Shown here in pieces: positions 13,601 through 24,572 of a stretch of DNA of 64,000 nt. Within the stretch, counting starts at the first letter, position 1. Every line of letters begins with the position of its first letter. Source of the stretch: Cristatella mucedo (taxonomy: Eukaryota > Bryozoa > Phylactolaemata > Cristatellidae). The translations under genes and the position numbers were made by a program. The stretch covers positions 1,957,001-2,021,000 of the forward strand of contig WPIO01000039.1 of NCBI GenBank assembly GCA_009760855.2, in the 5' to 3' direction. Below the pieces are notes generated by a model. That model ran no database searches and was not told the origin of the DNA. It was given only the letters and a program-made list of their open reading frames with translations.

Positions 13601-13985
13601 TTAACTCTTAACTTTAACCGTTTGGTCGGTGATTTGAGTCACAGCGTTGCGACTGGCTGCTGCTGCTACTCAATGTGGATCAATGCAGAAACAAAAGAAT
13701 AAAATTGGATTTCCATGATCTCAGGCTGAGAGCCGGCGTCGTTAGACACAGCTTATTACTACAAAGACCGGCGTTTCAGGTCGTCTTACATGAACGAGCA
13801 CTCGAGTAAATACATCTGTTACTATGCTATATACTAATATAACATGTATGTTTTCCTCCATAGCCTCACCTGCTATAGTGGCCACCGTGGCGATGTCGTT
13901 GCTTTGAAATTTTATGTGGTAGGCCGCTATCGTCAGCATCAATAGGAGAGTCTTTTTCGTCAGGCGAGCTGCAGTAAATGCTCAT
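4651..13985 (-). CDS. NADK: NAD kinase (ATP-dependent), nine coding exons
   Basis: NADK phosphorylates NAD+ to NADP+, normally in the cytosol. Coding exons in gene order: 13985-13870, 13357-13280, 12658-12529, 10425-10234, 8277-8175, 6979-6840, 6597-6340, 5038-4956, 4825-4651. All junctions are GT-AG and the phases join without a break; the sum is 1275 bp, giving 424 aa (human NADK 446 aa). Landmarks: [19 protein letters not shown] (about 39-57), [21 protein letters not shown] with the GGDGT nucleotide motif (about 159-163), [43 protein letters not shown] (about 285-299), [13 protein letters not shown], and SFDGR (about 355). The C-terminus has [10 protein letters not shown]. The usual Asn-Glu of the NE motif is Asn-Asp here. 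The ATG at 13985 is the only Met in the first exon frame, but the frame stays open upstream, so a 5' extension is possible. Introns carry SINE and LINE pieces. Confidence 0.96.
5270..5760 (-). mobile_element. LINE-X 3' end in the NADK 5.0-6.3 kb intron
   Basis: TAA-run tail, gtatagcaccctcagagaac, then the conserved 3' UTR (catggttagaggtgacatgc; cagcacgcataagcacat) and the end of ORF2 (gttccaggtttcgggagcat; ggcacggtctccaaagcat). Same orientation as NADK. Confidence 0.82.
6040..6190 (+). mobile_element. Relic of a LINE reverse-transcriptase C-terminus
   Basis: The plus strand reads [20 protein letters not shown], recognisably the 'LRDLHWLPV..RIDFKVLLL' stretch near the end of L2/CR1-type ORF2. 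It lies in an NADK intron, opposite to the gene. Very decayed. Confidence 0.55.
8735..8905 (-). mobile_element. SINE-B in NADK intron
   Basis: aacagcatttatatagtggc, agaagagtcttagggcc, and a B box as ggactcgaacccacgat; minus orientation. Confidence 0.8.
9645..9758 (-). mobile_element. SINE-A, head-truncated
   Basis: Same body and B box as the copy at 627, but the A-box part is missing after gggcgagca. In an NADK intron. Confidence 0.8.
10985..11490 (+). mobile_element. LINE-A 3' end (ATTAC tail)
   Basis: Non-LTR retrotransposon fragment. The frame at 11024-11353 is the C-terminal end of ORF2: [14 protein letters not shown], then [19 protein letters not shown], a text common at the ends of CR1/L2/RTE-like ORF2 proteins. 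The 3' UTR ends with gatacattacattacattt. It lies in the NADK intron 12528-10426, on the opposite strand to the gene. Same family as 18698, 23030, 56165(-), 57905(-) and 60240. Confidence 0.85.
12715..12870 (-). mobile_element. SINE-B just upstream of an NADK exon
   Basis: ttagctgatttagccgcctg, ggcagaagggctttgacggt and cctcgaatgcacgccctggg. It ends about 55 bp before the exon 12658-12529 in gene orientation. Confidence 0.82.
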
Positions 13986-15554
13986 AATAACGACCGATTC
14001 CTTACTCGATCTGCGAGGCTCAAGGTGAAGCAACTCTTCAATGGCCACCTCAGCAATCAGGCCACGTGATTAATACTTTGTCTGCACCTGATTCCAACTG
14101 AGATGTCAAAACGCAGTCCGATGGCTAGTGGCTGCAGACTTTAGCTCGTTTTAACCGGTTGAGAAAGATACTCGATATCGCGTAGATTTCAATCTCAGAA
14201 GACAAATCAACCTTCCCTTATTGCAATGCCAAAGCTGCGCCTTTTTCTGCGTCTGAAAATATGCCGCGTCTACTTGCGCGTCCCGCTAAACGCGTCGTCC
14301 CAGAGAAGTGCCTTCCTCTGTCGCCATAAACCCACATAACAATACGGCTGAGAGAAAAAATATTATGTTGCATCCTAATTGTGCTGCAGTACTTGCATAC
14401 ATAATCTGGCACCGTCACTCTTTTCTCTTTGAACCAGGGCCTGGTACATAATGCAATTATAATATTTTATTCGAAATCATTGAACATTTTTAAATGATGG
14501 GCTAACTCTCCATCTTTTTGAGCTTTTCATGGAAATCTTGGTTATGAAAAGGGAAGCACACTTTCGTCAATGTGCTAGGAAAATAGCTTTGGATTTTTTG
14601 CGACAACGGATAAACATACTCTCATTGAAAATTATTAAATTGCTGTCATTGGTATTTTTTAGCTAGATCACGCGTACAATTTAAAAATGGAAAGGTAACT
14701 TGCTGCTGCTGACTTTTCCTTACGGTAAAAGAATAAGCAAGCACGTATCATTATTAGTTAGCATCGTATCGTATCGTATCGTTATCATTATCACATTATT
14801 AGAGATTGATTTAGAGCAAAAAAGTAAGACATAAAAGCGTCACAAACGTAATCTATGGTACAAGAGGTAGTATTAGTGGTCATTCAAGTCGTTTTAATCA
14901 TGCGAATCTTGATAATCGCCCGCATATCATCCCTCGTACAAAGATCATTCATACTGCGGCTCGCACAAATGCTGTAAACAAAGCTGACAAGCGCGACCAG
15001 AAAATTCCTTCCGGATGCAGTTTTCCCAATGCTATGTGGTGCGTTAGCAACCACGCTGGCCATCGATGTCATAATTTTCCGAGTTTCTAGTGCAAACCTT
15101 GGTGGCTAACAGATCACATCCCTTCTTTTAAGAGTAAATGAATTTCCTAGATAGAGATCTTCATATGCGCGCAGATTGCTCTATAATTGACACCATATAT
15201 ATATATGTGTGCGCGACACTCTCGGGCCTTATCCGTACCTGCCGCTAATAGTGAGGTGCACATGATTTGCTGGTACCGTGAGAGAGGGAGATGCGACTTA
15301 CTCACCCAATTCTATGAGCAATCTGTCAAAAATGGGTGAATAATTACTACTCCCGCCTCTATTTCGGACATAGTGGGTTCAACTCGAAAACCGTACTACG
15401 CATTTTATGGTCTAGACCACTTGTGTAATGCATATTAATGCTAAAATGCATAATAGCTACAATTCATGCCTTTCTTGCCAAGCATCGACACAGCAAATGG
15501 CGGAGCTGTTTGGCGAAGTCAAATTTTTTGAAAAATAGAAGTATGTGCATGCTG
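13986..15554. other. NADK upstream region
   Basis: No gene recognised. A moderately CpG-bearing stretch near 14230-14330 might be the NADK promoter or a 5' UTR exon; a short ATCGT repeat lies near 14765. Confidence 0.4.
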
Positions 15555-15742
15555 CCACTAACCACATTTGCATGCTGACCCTATGCATGTCACCCCTAAC
15601 CATATTATTCATTTTTTTGTTTTTTAAGCATGATTTTACTAACCATTCAATTGCATTTCACTTTGCAGCAAATGTAAAGCGCCCAGAAAGAGATTAAGCT
15701 CACTGAGGGCACTTTATCAAGTACATTATTATTATCATTATT
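15555..15742 (+). mobile_element. LINE-X 3' end
   Basis: Plus-oriented 3' UTR (gctgccactaaccacatttg, catgtcacccctaaccat) ending gcgcccagaaagagattaag, cactttatcaagtacatt and an ATT run. Confidence 0.82.
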
Positions 15743-15779
15743 AAAAGTACACGTTCTATTTTACAGCAAATAAATGTAT

Positions 15780-15955
15780 AAATACTCGCTGATTTAACAG
15801 CATATTTTGTATAACGACAGAAGAGCCTTTACGGCTATCACCGCCGCTTGCAGTGGCAATAAGGGATTGCCCGCCGCAGGATTCGAACCCACGACCTCGG
15901 GGCCAAAGTCGTGAAAAGCAACCACCTTACCTAGTGTGCCATCATGGCTCACCAT
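15780..15955 (-). mobile_element. SINE-B, well preserved
   Basis: Minus strand: A box TGGCACACTAGGTAAGG, perfect B box GGGTTCGAATCC, aagcggcggtgatagccgta, then ctgttaaatcagcgagtat. Confidence 0.88.
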
Positions 15956-16024
15956 GCAAAGCAGACACTATTGAAAAAAGTAAGACGACAAAAATGCCCT
16001 GGACTGAGCATTTTATGCATTACC

Positions 16025-16198
16025 ATTGAATATTAACTGATTCAGCAGTCTCCTTTCTGTAACGGCAGAATATCAACAGTAAATATCATTCTGCTTGCAG
16101 TAAGCAATAAAGGATTGTCTGCTGCAGGACTCAAACCCACGACCTCGGTCATGAATTGTGAGTTCGCAACCCTGAGGCTACGGCCTAGAGACCTGTGT
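16025..16198 (-). mobile_element. SINE-B
   Basis: ttaactgattcagcagtctc, agcaataaaggattgtctgc and gcaggactcaaacccacgac; tandem with the copy at 15780. Confidence 0.8.
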
Positions 16199-16797
16199 TG
16201 TGAGGCTAAAAAGGTACGGCAGATGCTTCACCTGCGAATGCTCCCCTCCTCTCGAAGGACAATTTATGAACACACTGACCAAAAAAAATGCTGTAAACCC
16301 ACTAGTTCCCTTCAAAAGTGCATCTCTTGAATGTACTCGGTCCGTTTCGGATGTCGCTTTTTTGCAAACTTTCGCCTGCTTCGCACACGAAACGATGAGC
16401 TACGCTTCCTCTACCCGTAGCAAGCAGCTTACATTTCCGGCTCCGGCTCCGGGCACCAGAGGCGCGCCATCCTCGCGGCTTCCATCGCTGCCCGCCACTC
16501 TCAGTGGCCATCAGCGGCCATTGGCAGCACTCCGAAGGAATGAATTCTTAAGCCATATGCGGCTTCATCGAAGCAGTCCGTCGAATCTCTTTTGCGGAGT
16601 TGCCCCAACCGTCGCCTGCCGAGGGTAGTACTCATCAATTGCCCCCCCCCCAGGGGCCACGACTTGCTTTATTTTCGAGATTTTTTTATATGCAATTTAG
16701 ATCCTGTCTTCCGTAATGAGACTATAACCTTTATGTTTCGATTATTCAAGCGACCCTCCGATAGATGTATGGGGCGCAGGGTTCGAGTCGATAAAAA

Positions 16798-16910
16798 AAA
16801 TACTAGCTGATTTAACAGCCTCTTTTTGTATAGCGACAGAAGAGCCTTGACGGCTATCACCACCGCTTGCAGTGGCTGATAATCAGTCTACATCCGCAGC
16901 CTACGACCTC
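16798..16910 (-). mobile_element. SINE-B, head lost
   Basis: atactagctgatttaacagc, ctctttttgtatagcgacag and gcttgcagtggctgat; the tRNA head is missing. Confidence 0.78.
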
Positions 16911-17285
16911 GGAGTAGTCTCGCGGACAGCCGTCCGGAGACCTGCAGGCGTCCAGCAGAAGCTCAGGCTTGCAATGGCTCTCGTTCGTGTGCAGCAGCTG
17001 AAATGAAAACTACTTTACTTGCGCTCTATGTGCCCCTTACCCTATATCACGACCTAACGAGTTGCGGCTGCTCGGTCGTCAATAAAGTCTTGCGTTATTA
17101 TTGAAAATTAAAAACGATTACGATAGATACAATATATAATTATATACTATATCTATATCCAATCAAATATATCAAACGCGTTATAATATCTAATATAAAT
17201 ATATACTATACAACAACACATAAACAGTATAATGATATTTCTCAAGCGTCAACGCCACGCGGATGCCCCGTAATGTGATAATATA
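16911..17285. other. AT-rich spacer
   Basis: Low-complexity AT-rich sequence (17110-17240); nothing coding. Confidence 0.6.
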
Positions 17286-17463
17286 ATAATAATACTAGCT
17301 GATTTAACAGCCTCTTTTTGTATAGCGACAGAAGAGCCTTGACGGCTATCGCCGCCGCTTGCAATGGCGATAAAGAATCGCTCACCACAGGATTCGAACC
17401 AACGACCTCGGGGCCAAGGTCGTGAAAAGCAACCGCCTTACCTAGTGTGCCATTACGACTCAC
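17286..17463 (-). mobile_element. SINE-B, well preserved
   Basis: atactagctgatttaacagc, gccttgacggctatcgccgc, ccacaggattcgaaccaacg and ttacctagtgtgccattacg. Confidence 0.87.
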
Positions 17464-18697
17464 TGTGATCAGCACACTATCCGCGTAGGAGATGGGAAAC
17501 GCGGGCGCCTCTGCTGCCTCGTTGCGAACCCTTCGCTAGCCAGCAGTTGAGCGCGCCAGCGCGGATCTGCCGGGCTGCCGTAGCTATGTGGCAACCATCT
17601 TAACAAGTCGTCGCGGCCGGGTCGGCGAGTCGTCGCGGCCGGCGCCCAGCGACGCACCTCCGGTCGTTTCCGTCGACCTTATCGCTCCGCGCGCGCGGGG
17701 TTTGCGTTGTCTATCGCGCGCGCGCATCGCCCCTTCCTCATTGGCCCTTACGATAGCCGGCGCAGCCGATAAGCAGCGAGAGAGTCAGACAGTGCCGCCG
17801 CCGCCGAATGCGGTCTGGATTGCGCCTGGCCTCTCTATCTCTCTCTCTCTCTCTCGTCGCCCCTGGACGCTGCCGACGACTCGCCGTCTCGGGGTCTTAC
17901 TCGCTGCCCAGGCGACAGCGTCGAGCCGTCGAGGCGCCGGCACGAATCGTTGGTTTGACCTGGGACCAAGGCGGCGGCAGGCGGACAGCAGCGGTAGCCG
18001 CAGCAGTTGCCGTAATCCCGCGTCGCACACCTCTGCTGCGCCACGTCCCGAGCTATGGCCGCGTAAGTTGAGGCGGCGGCGTCGGCGGGGGCTGTGGCGG
18101 CGGCGGCTGCGGCAGCGACTCGCGAACGTCACAGCTCCAAGAGCCTGGCCTTCGCGCGCCGATCGCATCCTCGCCTGAGACGCTGGCGCGATTGGGCGCG
18201 AGCGCGGGAAAGGGCGGAGAGCAGTCGACCTTGGACTTTCGGCGGCTGACCGAGGCCGAGCGCTAGTGCCAGCCGAGACGGTCGGCTAAGATGCGGGCGC
18301 CTGGCCCGGCAAGCGCGCGTCTCCGCGATTGCCGCACGCCTTCGCGGTCGCCTGCAGACGGCGCACACGCGCGGCGTCGCGGCCATTGTCGGCGCCGGAC
18401 ACTTTGATTAGCATAGGCTCGGTGAGAGGCCGGAGGCGCGCATGCATGCACATGCCTCACCCGTTCCTCGCTGCTGACACGCCCGATTCCCTGGCGGCGG
18501 TGGACAGTGATTGAGTGCGGCGGTGTCGTCGGCGCGGGCTATTGATGAGAGCCTAGGCGCCGCCGCTCCCGCTTTGCGTTCAGCCGGTGATGAGTAAGGC
18601 TGGCTGCGCGGTTGATCGACGAATCCTAGAGGTTCAGCCGCGCTGCTCCTTTGCTCAAGGAGCTGCGATGGCCTCCGGTTGATCGACGGCTGCAGTG

Positions 18698-19165
18698 GAC
18701 TTTCTCACACTGACCCACGAAGCCCGTCACAGCTTGACTTCTTCATATCTAATCGAACTGCTGCAACATTTTTTCAACCCCTTCGTGCCCTCAGGTTCCC
18801 CGTGGACAATAAATTAGCCGCTCATACCTTCGCTTAAAGACCGTTGGCGACCGAAGCTTTTGCTCTGCCGGTCCTAGACTGCGGAATTCCCTCCAGCGAT
18901 TCTTACGCAGTGGCATCTACTCTCCTTTTGCCGACTATGGCACATCCTGTCCAGCCATCATGAGCTGCTACTTCCGTGCTACTCAGCCGCCCACCTGACT
19001 CTGCTATGCTTTCCACTTTCTTTTTGTTGCGAGACATGAAGTCTGTTCGCTACCGAATGCGTACTAAAAGCAGCATTACGCTTTGAGAAGGCTACAGAAA
19101 ACTCTCCGACGGAACAGCCACTTGGTCTTTGCGGCTTTGTGGAGTTACATACGGAGATGCATTAC
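18698..19165 (+). mobile_element. LINE-A 3' end inside the CpG-rich block
   Basis: From ctgacccacgaagcccgtc to gatgcattacatt; it matches the LINE-A copy at 10985 along its length with frame breaks. It is AT-richer than its surroundings, so its edges are visible from composition. Confidence 0.85.
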
Positions 19166-20887
19166 ATTAGCTCCATCGCCGACTGCGAACCGACGCTGTT
19201 CTTTTTGACTGACGGGCGAGGCGAGGCGCCCGCCTGTCGAGAATTGCCACGCTCGGCGCAGCCTCGAGCGCCCGTCCGCAGGCTCGACAGCGCGGCGCGC
19301 TGTCGTCTCGGTAGGGAGCGCGTGCGAGGCGCTCCCTCTGATCGCACGACCTCGCTCCCTGCAGCTCTACTCGCCGCAGCCGTTTCGCTGGTGGAGCAGC
19401 CGCCGCCGCCGCCGGGAGGAGCGCGCGCGCTGGACTTGAGAGCGGAGCGCTGGACTTCGCGGCGGAGCGCTGGACTGCGGCAGCGGCGCGCGCCTACGGC
19501 CCGTCGATCTCTCTCGCTCCGGCGGCTTTCGGAGAGAGAAGCGTCGCGCTGCATTCGCCTCCGGCGGCATCCAGGGCGCGTCGGGTCACTTCGCGTCAGC
19601 GCCTCGGAGGCATCCGCTCCAGCGTCCACGCCCGCTGCGCCGCCGCCGCAGCAGCCGACGGCGAGGCGAGCGTAATGACATTCATCGGCAGCGCCCCGGG
19701 GAATAGTTCGCATAGGTCGGAACAATACTGCCTTTCGCGCCTGCCTTTCATTCGCTATTTGCATAATCCGAAGGCTCTTCCGCTGTCCGCGACGCAGCCG
19801 GTGAGGCACTCGCCTCAGCCCCGAGTACTCGTAGGACGGCTAGGCGGCCGGCGATCGGGTGGCGCTAGCGATGGCTCTGACCAGGTGCGTGCCGAGCAGT
19901 CGACCGGACGGGGGGCGCGCGCGCAGGTGGCTTAGATCGGCGCCCGTCGGCGGGTGGGAGCGTGCGCTCAGACGGACGGGCGGGCTGGCGGGCGTGCTGG
20001 ACGGGAGGGAGAGGGCGGGACTGGCCGCCGCCGCCGCCAGCGCGCGTTCTTGGTCGGTCGACTTGAGCTGAGATCGATAGAAAAAGACTCCGCGCGTGGC
20101 AGCGGCCGCTGTCGTTGGTCCACGCCGCAGCGCAGGCAGCATCGCGCTCAGTGCCTGTCGCAGCGGCTGCCGCGCACCGCGAACGCCGCCGGCCGATTTC
20201 CTCGAGGCACTCGCCGTCGGCGGTGAGGACTGCAGGCGTAGCGAGCGAGTGACTCGATCTTAGCCGAAGCCGAGTGAAAGTGCTCGCGACCGCGCCGCCG
20301 TCGCTCAGCCGTTTAGCGGCGGCTGGCTCATCGCCGCCGATACGCGTCCACGCTGCGAAGAGTTGATCGGCCGCGACGGAGTTGGGAGTTGTAGAGCGCG
20401 GCCGCGCGTAGAACGCTCGATCTCGACTGCTTGCGGAGCGTTTGCCGACCGGGGCTATCGGCGCTGCTGACCGGCGAGGCGGCAAGCTCGGCGCTGTTTC
20501 GCGGCGGCCCTGCGCTTGCTTCGCTGCCGCGCGCCCGCCGCAAGTCCCGTCGGAGCGCGCTCGGCGGCGCTGGGCGCTGGCACGTCAGCCCTGCCTGCGT
20601 TGACGCTGTCGCGCGTCGTCTCGACCCGGGTCGTGGAGCCGAGTCTTTCCGATGGGCTATTCTTCGTTGTCCTTTGCAAGCGGGGTTATTTGGTGCCGAG
20701 CCCTTCATGCCGCCGCTACACGACACTCACGATACGAGGCTGCCAAAGCAGGCGCGCTCATTTTGCACACTGTCTATTGGCGCGCGAGCGCTCCCGGTTT
20801 CTCGAGATTCGCGCTCGTCGTCGCCGCCGACCCCCGCGTTCTACGCCGAGCCCCGCCTCCGCCTCCGTCGCCGTCAGAGGACGCGAG

Positions 20888-21466
20888 ATGGATGCGCCTC
20901 GCGTCTTTTCTAGGAGACAGTCCGGAGGTCCCGGAGACCTTCAAGACGAACTGAAGTCGGCCATGGGGTCGCTCACCCTGAGGAAGGCGACCAGACCTCA
21001 AGGCGGCAGCGTCGTCTTTTCTAACAGCAAGTCCGCCAACGAGGAGCTGGCGAGGCACGTCGACAGCAGGCGCAGCGCGGCGGAGGCCGGCGGCGCCGGT
21101 GGTGGCGGCAGCCGGAGCTCCGTGTTCAGCGAAGAGAGCCGGCGATCCGCGGGCGACGCGTCGTCCGCGGATCGCCAAGTCAATGGGGACTCGGGCGCCT
21201 CTGCCCCAGCGACGGCGGCAGCCGGCGGCGGCGGCGCGACGGACGCGACGGGCCCAGCGCCCGAGCCAGGGAGCGGAAGCGCCGCGGCGGCCATTCCTGG
21301 CCGCCGGGGCGCTTCCGGCGCCGACGCCGCTGCGATTAGCGCCGCCAGGGCGAGCCGAGCGGCGGTGACGAGCCAGCTGCAGGGGCTGCTTCAGAGTCGC
21401 GCCTCCGCTAGGAGCAGTCAAGTGGAGCCGGACGCCTCCTCTCCCACCGGGCCACCTACTTGTTGA
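20888..21466 (+). CDS. Hypothetical 192-aa Gly/Ala/Ser-rich protein in CpG-rich block
   Basis: Open frame from the ATG at 20888 (context cgcgagATGG) to TGA at 21464-21466. The N-terminal 45 residues look protein-like: a segment LQDELKSAMGSLTLRKATRP, possibly helical, followed by FSNSKSANEELARHVDSRR. The remainder is low-complexity (Gly-, Ala- and Ser-rich runs, then an Ala/Arg-rich helix-like stretch SQLQGLLQSRASA). It has no recognised domain, signal peptide or membrane segment. The same frame is open further upstream (from about 20516), so the start is a judgement based on the ATG. High GC makes several frames open here by chance, which lowers confidence. It could also be the 5' exon of a larger gene. 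Confidence 0.45.
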   Translation: MDAPRVFSRRQSGGPGDLQDELKSAMGSLTLRKATRPQGGSVVFSNSKSANEELARHVDSRRSAAEAGGAGGGGSRSSVFSEESRRSAGDASSADRQVNGDSGASAPATAAAGGGGATDATGPAPEPGSGSAAAAIPGRRGASGADAAAISAARASRAAVTSQLQGLLQSRASARSSQVEPDASSPTGPPTC

Positions 21467-21781
21467 TCCACCTGCGGACCGCAGAGTGGCTCAGCCGTGT
21501 CGCAATAAGGCGAGAGCGACCGCCGACGGAACTACATCTTGTTAGCAGTGTCCCCTAAACAGCCTCACGTTCGATTCACCGCCCGGTGGCCTCGTCATCC
21601 CGTCGCAGAGTCTGACGAGAAGGCGGCGCCGCCGCCGCCCCCTGGCAAACGACCGATTCCCTTACCTATACGCGAGTGACGGTGGCGGGCCCAGAGGTCG
21701 CCGCCACGCGACGCTGTCATGCATTACTAGACGCTAGCGCAACCGACGGCGACCAGCGGCAGCGGCGGCGGCAGTGTAGTC

Positions 21782-21985
21782 ATGGCGACTAAACCTGCTC
21801 GCGACGGATCGCATTTCCCGCTGCTGCTGCCTCTCTGTCTAGGGGCTGCGGTCCGACTCGCCCCGGCGTTCTGCCACCGAGGCGAGTTCTGCGAGGGAAG
21901 CTGCTGCTCTACTCTCTGGTGGTCTGTGAAAATCTGCGACTGTCAGGGAAAGCTCGCTCAAATTGGAGCCGCTCATTCACTATAA
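21782..21985 (+). CDS. Candidate small secreted Cys-rich protein, 67 aa
   Basis: ATG at 21782 in good context (gtcATGG), stop TAA at 21983-21985. Residues 1-29 look like a signal peptide: a short basic start, then a hydrophobic LLLPLCLGAAVRLAPA. After it come closely spaced cysteines in CHRGEFCEGSCCSTLWW and KICDC. The C..C..CC..LWW arrangement recalls, weakly, the extracellular head of WBP1/VOPP1- or Shisa-type membrane proteins, which would make this a first exon. However, I see no strong donor before the stop. It lies at the 3' edge of the CpG-rich block, 316 bp after the 192-aa frame. Function unknown. Confidence 0.35.
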   Translation: MATKPARDGSHFPLLLPLCLGAAVRLAPAFCHRGEFCEGSCCSTLWWSVKICDCQGKLAQIGAAHSL

Positions 21986-23029
21986 AGGAATGTATCCGCT
22001 AGGTAAAGTGCTGCAGCCTCGGTTGTCGCGATGGTGATCGATGGAAGCCTAGCGCTGAATGGATGAATGGCCAGGTGGCTTTCGAAATTTGACGCAGTGA
22101 TCAATGCAGGTCAACCAGGACGCTTTCAGACGGCGTCCGACGACGCCGGCACATATAGACTTAAACTTTTTTTTTGCACAATCTATCTGCGTAGCAGTCC
22201 TGTCTGCTAACATTCAGGAGCAGGCGGCTTTGTAGCAGGACGAGAGGGAGAAGGCAGGGATAGCAAGCAACCCGCAGGATCAGAGGAGCGCTATCAATGA
22301 GCACTATTAATGGCGGGCCGCCGATGGGCTAAAAATAAAAATGGCAATCTTTAGGACAGGGCGGAGCGTGTTAAACCTGGCCATAAAACAGTGAGGCGTA
22401 CTTGATGCCATTATTCCTAATATATATATATGTTGTTGCATAACCATTTCCATCGACCTGCATGATTTTTATTGTGAGTCCACGAGTCTGCAGATCCGCA
22501 AGATTAAGTCGCTGGCGTCACTCTATCGTCGAGCGATTTGTAGTGCTTATGGTACTGCTATGACGGTACAGCTGTGCGTGTCATTTCAAAACTTGTTCAA
22601 GGGGATACTTTAATGATTTGTATATGTGGCAACGACATGCAGTCTCCTAGTTCAAATTGAACGCTAGATTGTGCATTGAATTATGAATGAGTGATTAGCC
22701 ATAATTTGTCAGTACTATATTTAGTTTTTCAATACCTTGGAGATCGTGTCTCGTACAAACGGATAACAATGAAGAGCATGACAGGAAAGGCAGCTCGAGC
22801 GATGGATGGTATGCCGAAAGGTGAGCCATTGAATCTGAGCGTTTGTGCAGCTATACGCTTGTAAGCATCTAATTGAATAAATTGTAGGCGAGATTTTTCG
22901 CGAGAGCATACGCTAGGTTTTTTAAATACTTCTTGCTTTCTGCTGTCGCGCTGGTGCACGACGGATCTTTTAAAAATTTTCATGAAAATAATGAAATTTT
23001 ACAAAGATTTCATTCGGTGTTCAAGCGGC
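21986..23029. other. Non-coding or unassigned
   Basis: GC falls back to the window average. No exon or repeat recognised. Confidence 0.5.
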
Positions 23030-23470
23030 AGCTTGAAGTCCAGTTTCCAGTTTCCCCCTCGCGCCATCAGGTCCTGTGTGGACAATAAATTTACTAACTG
23101 TTCTATTCCTTCACTTAAAGACAGTTGGCCACAGAAGCTTTTGCTCTGCAGGTCCTAGGCTGACGAACTCATTTCAACAATTCTTAGGCAACGATAATTG
23201 CTCTGCTGCTGCTGGTTATGGCACATCCTTTCCAACCATCCTGAGCTGCTACTTCCATGCTACTCGCAACCTTAACTGCTCTCTTGACTCTGCTATGCTT
23301 CCCAATTTCTCTTTGTTGTATGAGACGAAGCCTGTTGGCTTGCGAATGCGTACCGAAAGCCGCGTAGGCTGTGAGTGCACTAAACAAAACTCTCCCGCGT
23401 AGCACACGCATAGCCATTGTGGCGCTACAGGCAAAGACACGCATCTCTGACCGAATCTTATGGAGTCACG
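23030..23470 (+). mobile_element. LINE-A 3' end
   Basis: The frame 23076-23402 contains LHLKTVGHRSFCSAGPRLTNS, the ORF2 C-terminus. The 3' UTR (accgaaagccgc, cacacgcatagc) is present, but the ATTAC tail is lost. Confidence 0.82.
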
Positions 23471-23762
23471 GAAAGATTCTAAATTAACACCTGAGCTCGT
23501 CAATCGCACGGACAACTACCGCTAGTGACAGATGAAGTAATGGCAGCAACTGCAGTTGCTCGCGTTGCAACTACAGTTGCTGCTTCTCGGAGCAGCGTGA
23601 GCAACTGCCGAAGCAGAGCGATCGAAAGATCTGTAGCCTATTCTTTTGAAGACGACCGACAAGCGAGTACAGTACTCTTCAATTTTTTGCTATTGATGCT
23701 TGAATGATTTACAGCAGGTCATCGAGTGGAAAAGGAAGCGGAAGGAAAGAGGAAATTTAATC

Positions 23763-24500
23763 ATAATGATATTACGACACGTGATAAAGCGCTCTTAAAT
23801 AACTTAATCTCTTTCTAGGCGCTTTACATTAACTGCAAAGGAAACACGATCGAATGGTTAGAGGTAGCATGCTCGATAAGCAACAAGAACATTATGGTTA
23901 GGGGTGGCATGCACAGGGTCAGCATAAAAGTGTGGTTAGTGGCAGCATGCACAGTGTCAGCACGCATAAAAGCATAAATAACGAATCACAGGGACCCTCT
24001 AAATGCTGTCATAAATCGGTGCGTTTTGAATTTCTTTTTAAATATGGTCAAGTAAGGAGATGTTGTGACTCAAGTTGGGAGTGCGTTCCAGGCTTTGGGA
24101 GCATACGAACTACAGGCGTGGTCTCCAAAGGATTTGAGGTTTGTACGAGGTGTAGGTAAACAGTTAGATTCCGAAAAGCGGGTGGTACGATGCTTAGGCT
24201 GGTGGGGCAGTAGATCTGATAGGTAGGCTGGAGCCAAATAATGAAGTAACGTAAAAAGTGAGTAACAAAACCTTGAAGTCGATGCGTTGATTGACTGATA
24301 GCCAGTGCAGGTCGGTGAGAAGTGGTGTGATGTGGCCACTGCGACGCTCAAGACAGACAAGCCCCGCTGCAGAGTTCTGCACCGGCTTTAAGCGCCTGAT
24401 TGTACAGGACGGTAGACCAGCAAGTGGCGAGTTCGCTGCGCTTGTCGGACTAGTACCGATGACACCGGATGCTAAAACACGCTATCGCTTGCTGTAACGT
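23763..24500 (-). mobile_element. LINE-X 3' end with RT C-terminus
   Basis: The longest well-kept LINE-X 3' end. Minus-strand frames 24382-24070 read HITPLLTDLHWLSVNQRIDFKVLL and TNLKSFGDHACSSYAPKAWNALP, the end of an L2/CR1/Jockey-like ORF2. The 3' UTR follows, ending in the tail shared by many copies here (gcgcctagaaagagattaag, then gcgctttatcacgtg). Confidence 0.85.
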
Positions 24501-24572
24501 CCTTAAAGCTTCTATCGAAATCGCAAGTAACCTCACTAGTACGTAACTGGTTCGTGAAGGTTACAGTTTGAA

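Larger units (their letters stand above)
17480..21790. promoter_or_regulatory. Large CpG-rich block (CpG island-like)
   Basis: About 4.3 kb of strongly GC- and CpG-rich DNA in an otherwise AT-leaning window, broken only by a LINE 3' end at 18698-19165. It includes a CT run (about 17829-17857). Long open frames occur on both strands as a consequence of composition. It probably covers the promoter and 5' region of the candidate genes at 20888 and 21782. Upstream GC-rich sequence may be untranslated exons; I see no reliable splice pattern. Confidence 0.55.

Noticed and set aside
15780-17463. tRNA-like sequences with good B boxes (GGTTCGAATCC)
   Set aside because: They lack a complete cloverleaf and are followed by the same non-tRNA body in about ten copies, so they are SINE heads, not tRNA genes.
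17588-20485. Long open frames on both strands (up to 215 aa) in the GC-rich block
   Set aside because: Overlapping frames on both strands with Arg/Ser/Ala-rich text follow from high GC; no start context, domain or splice pattern supports them.
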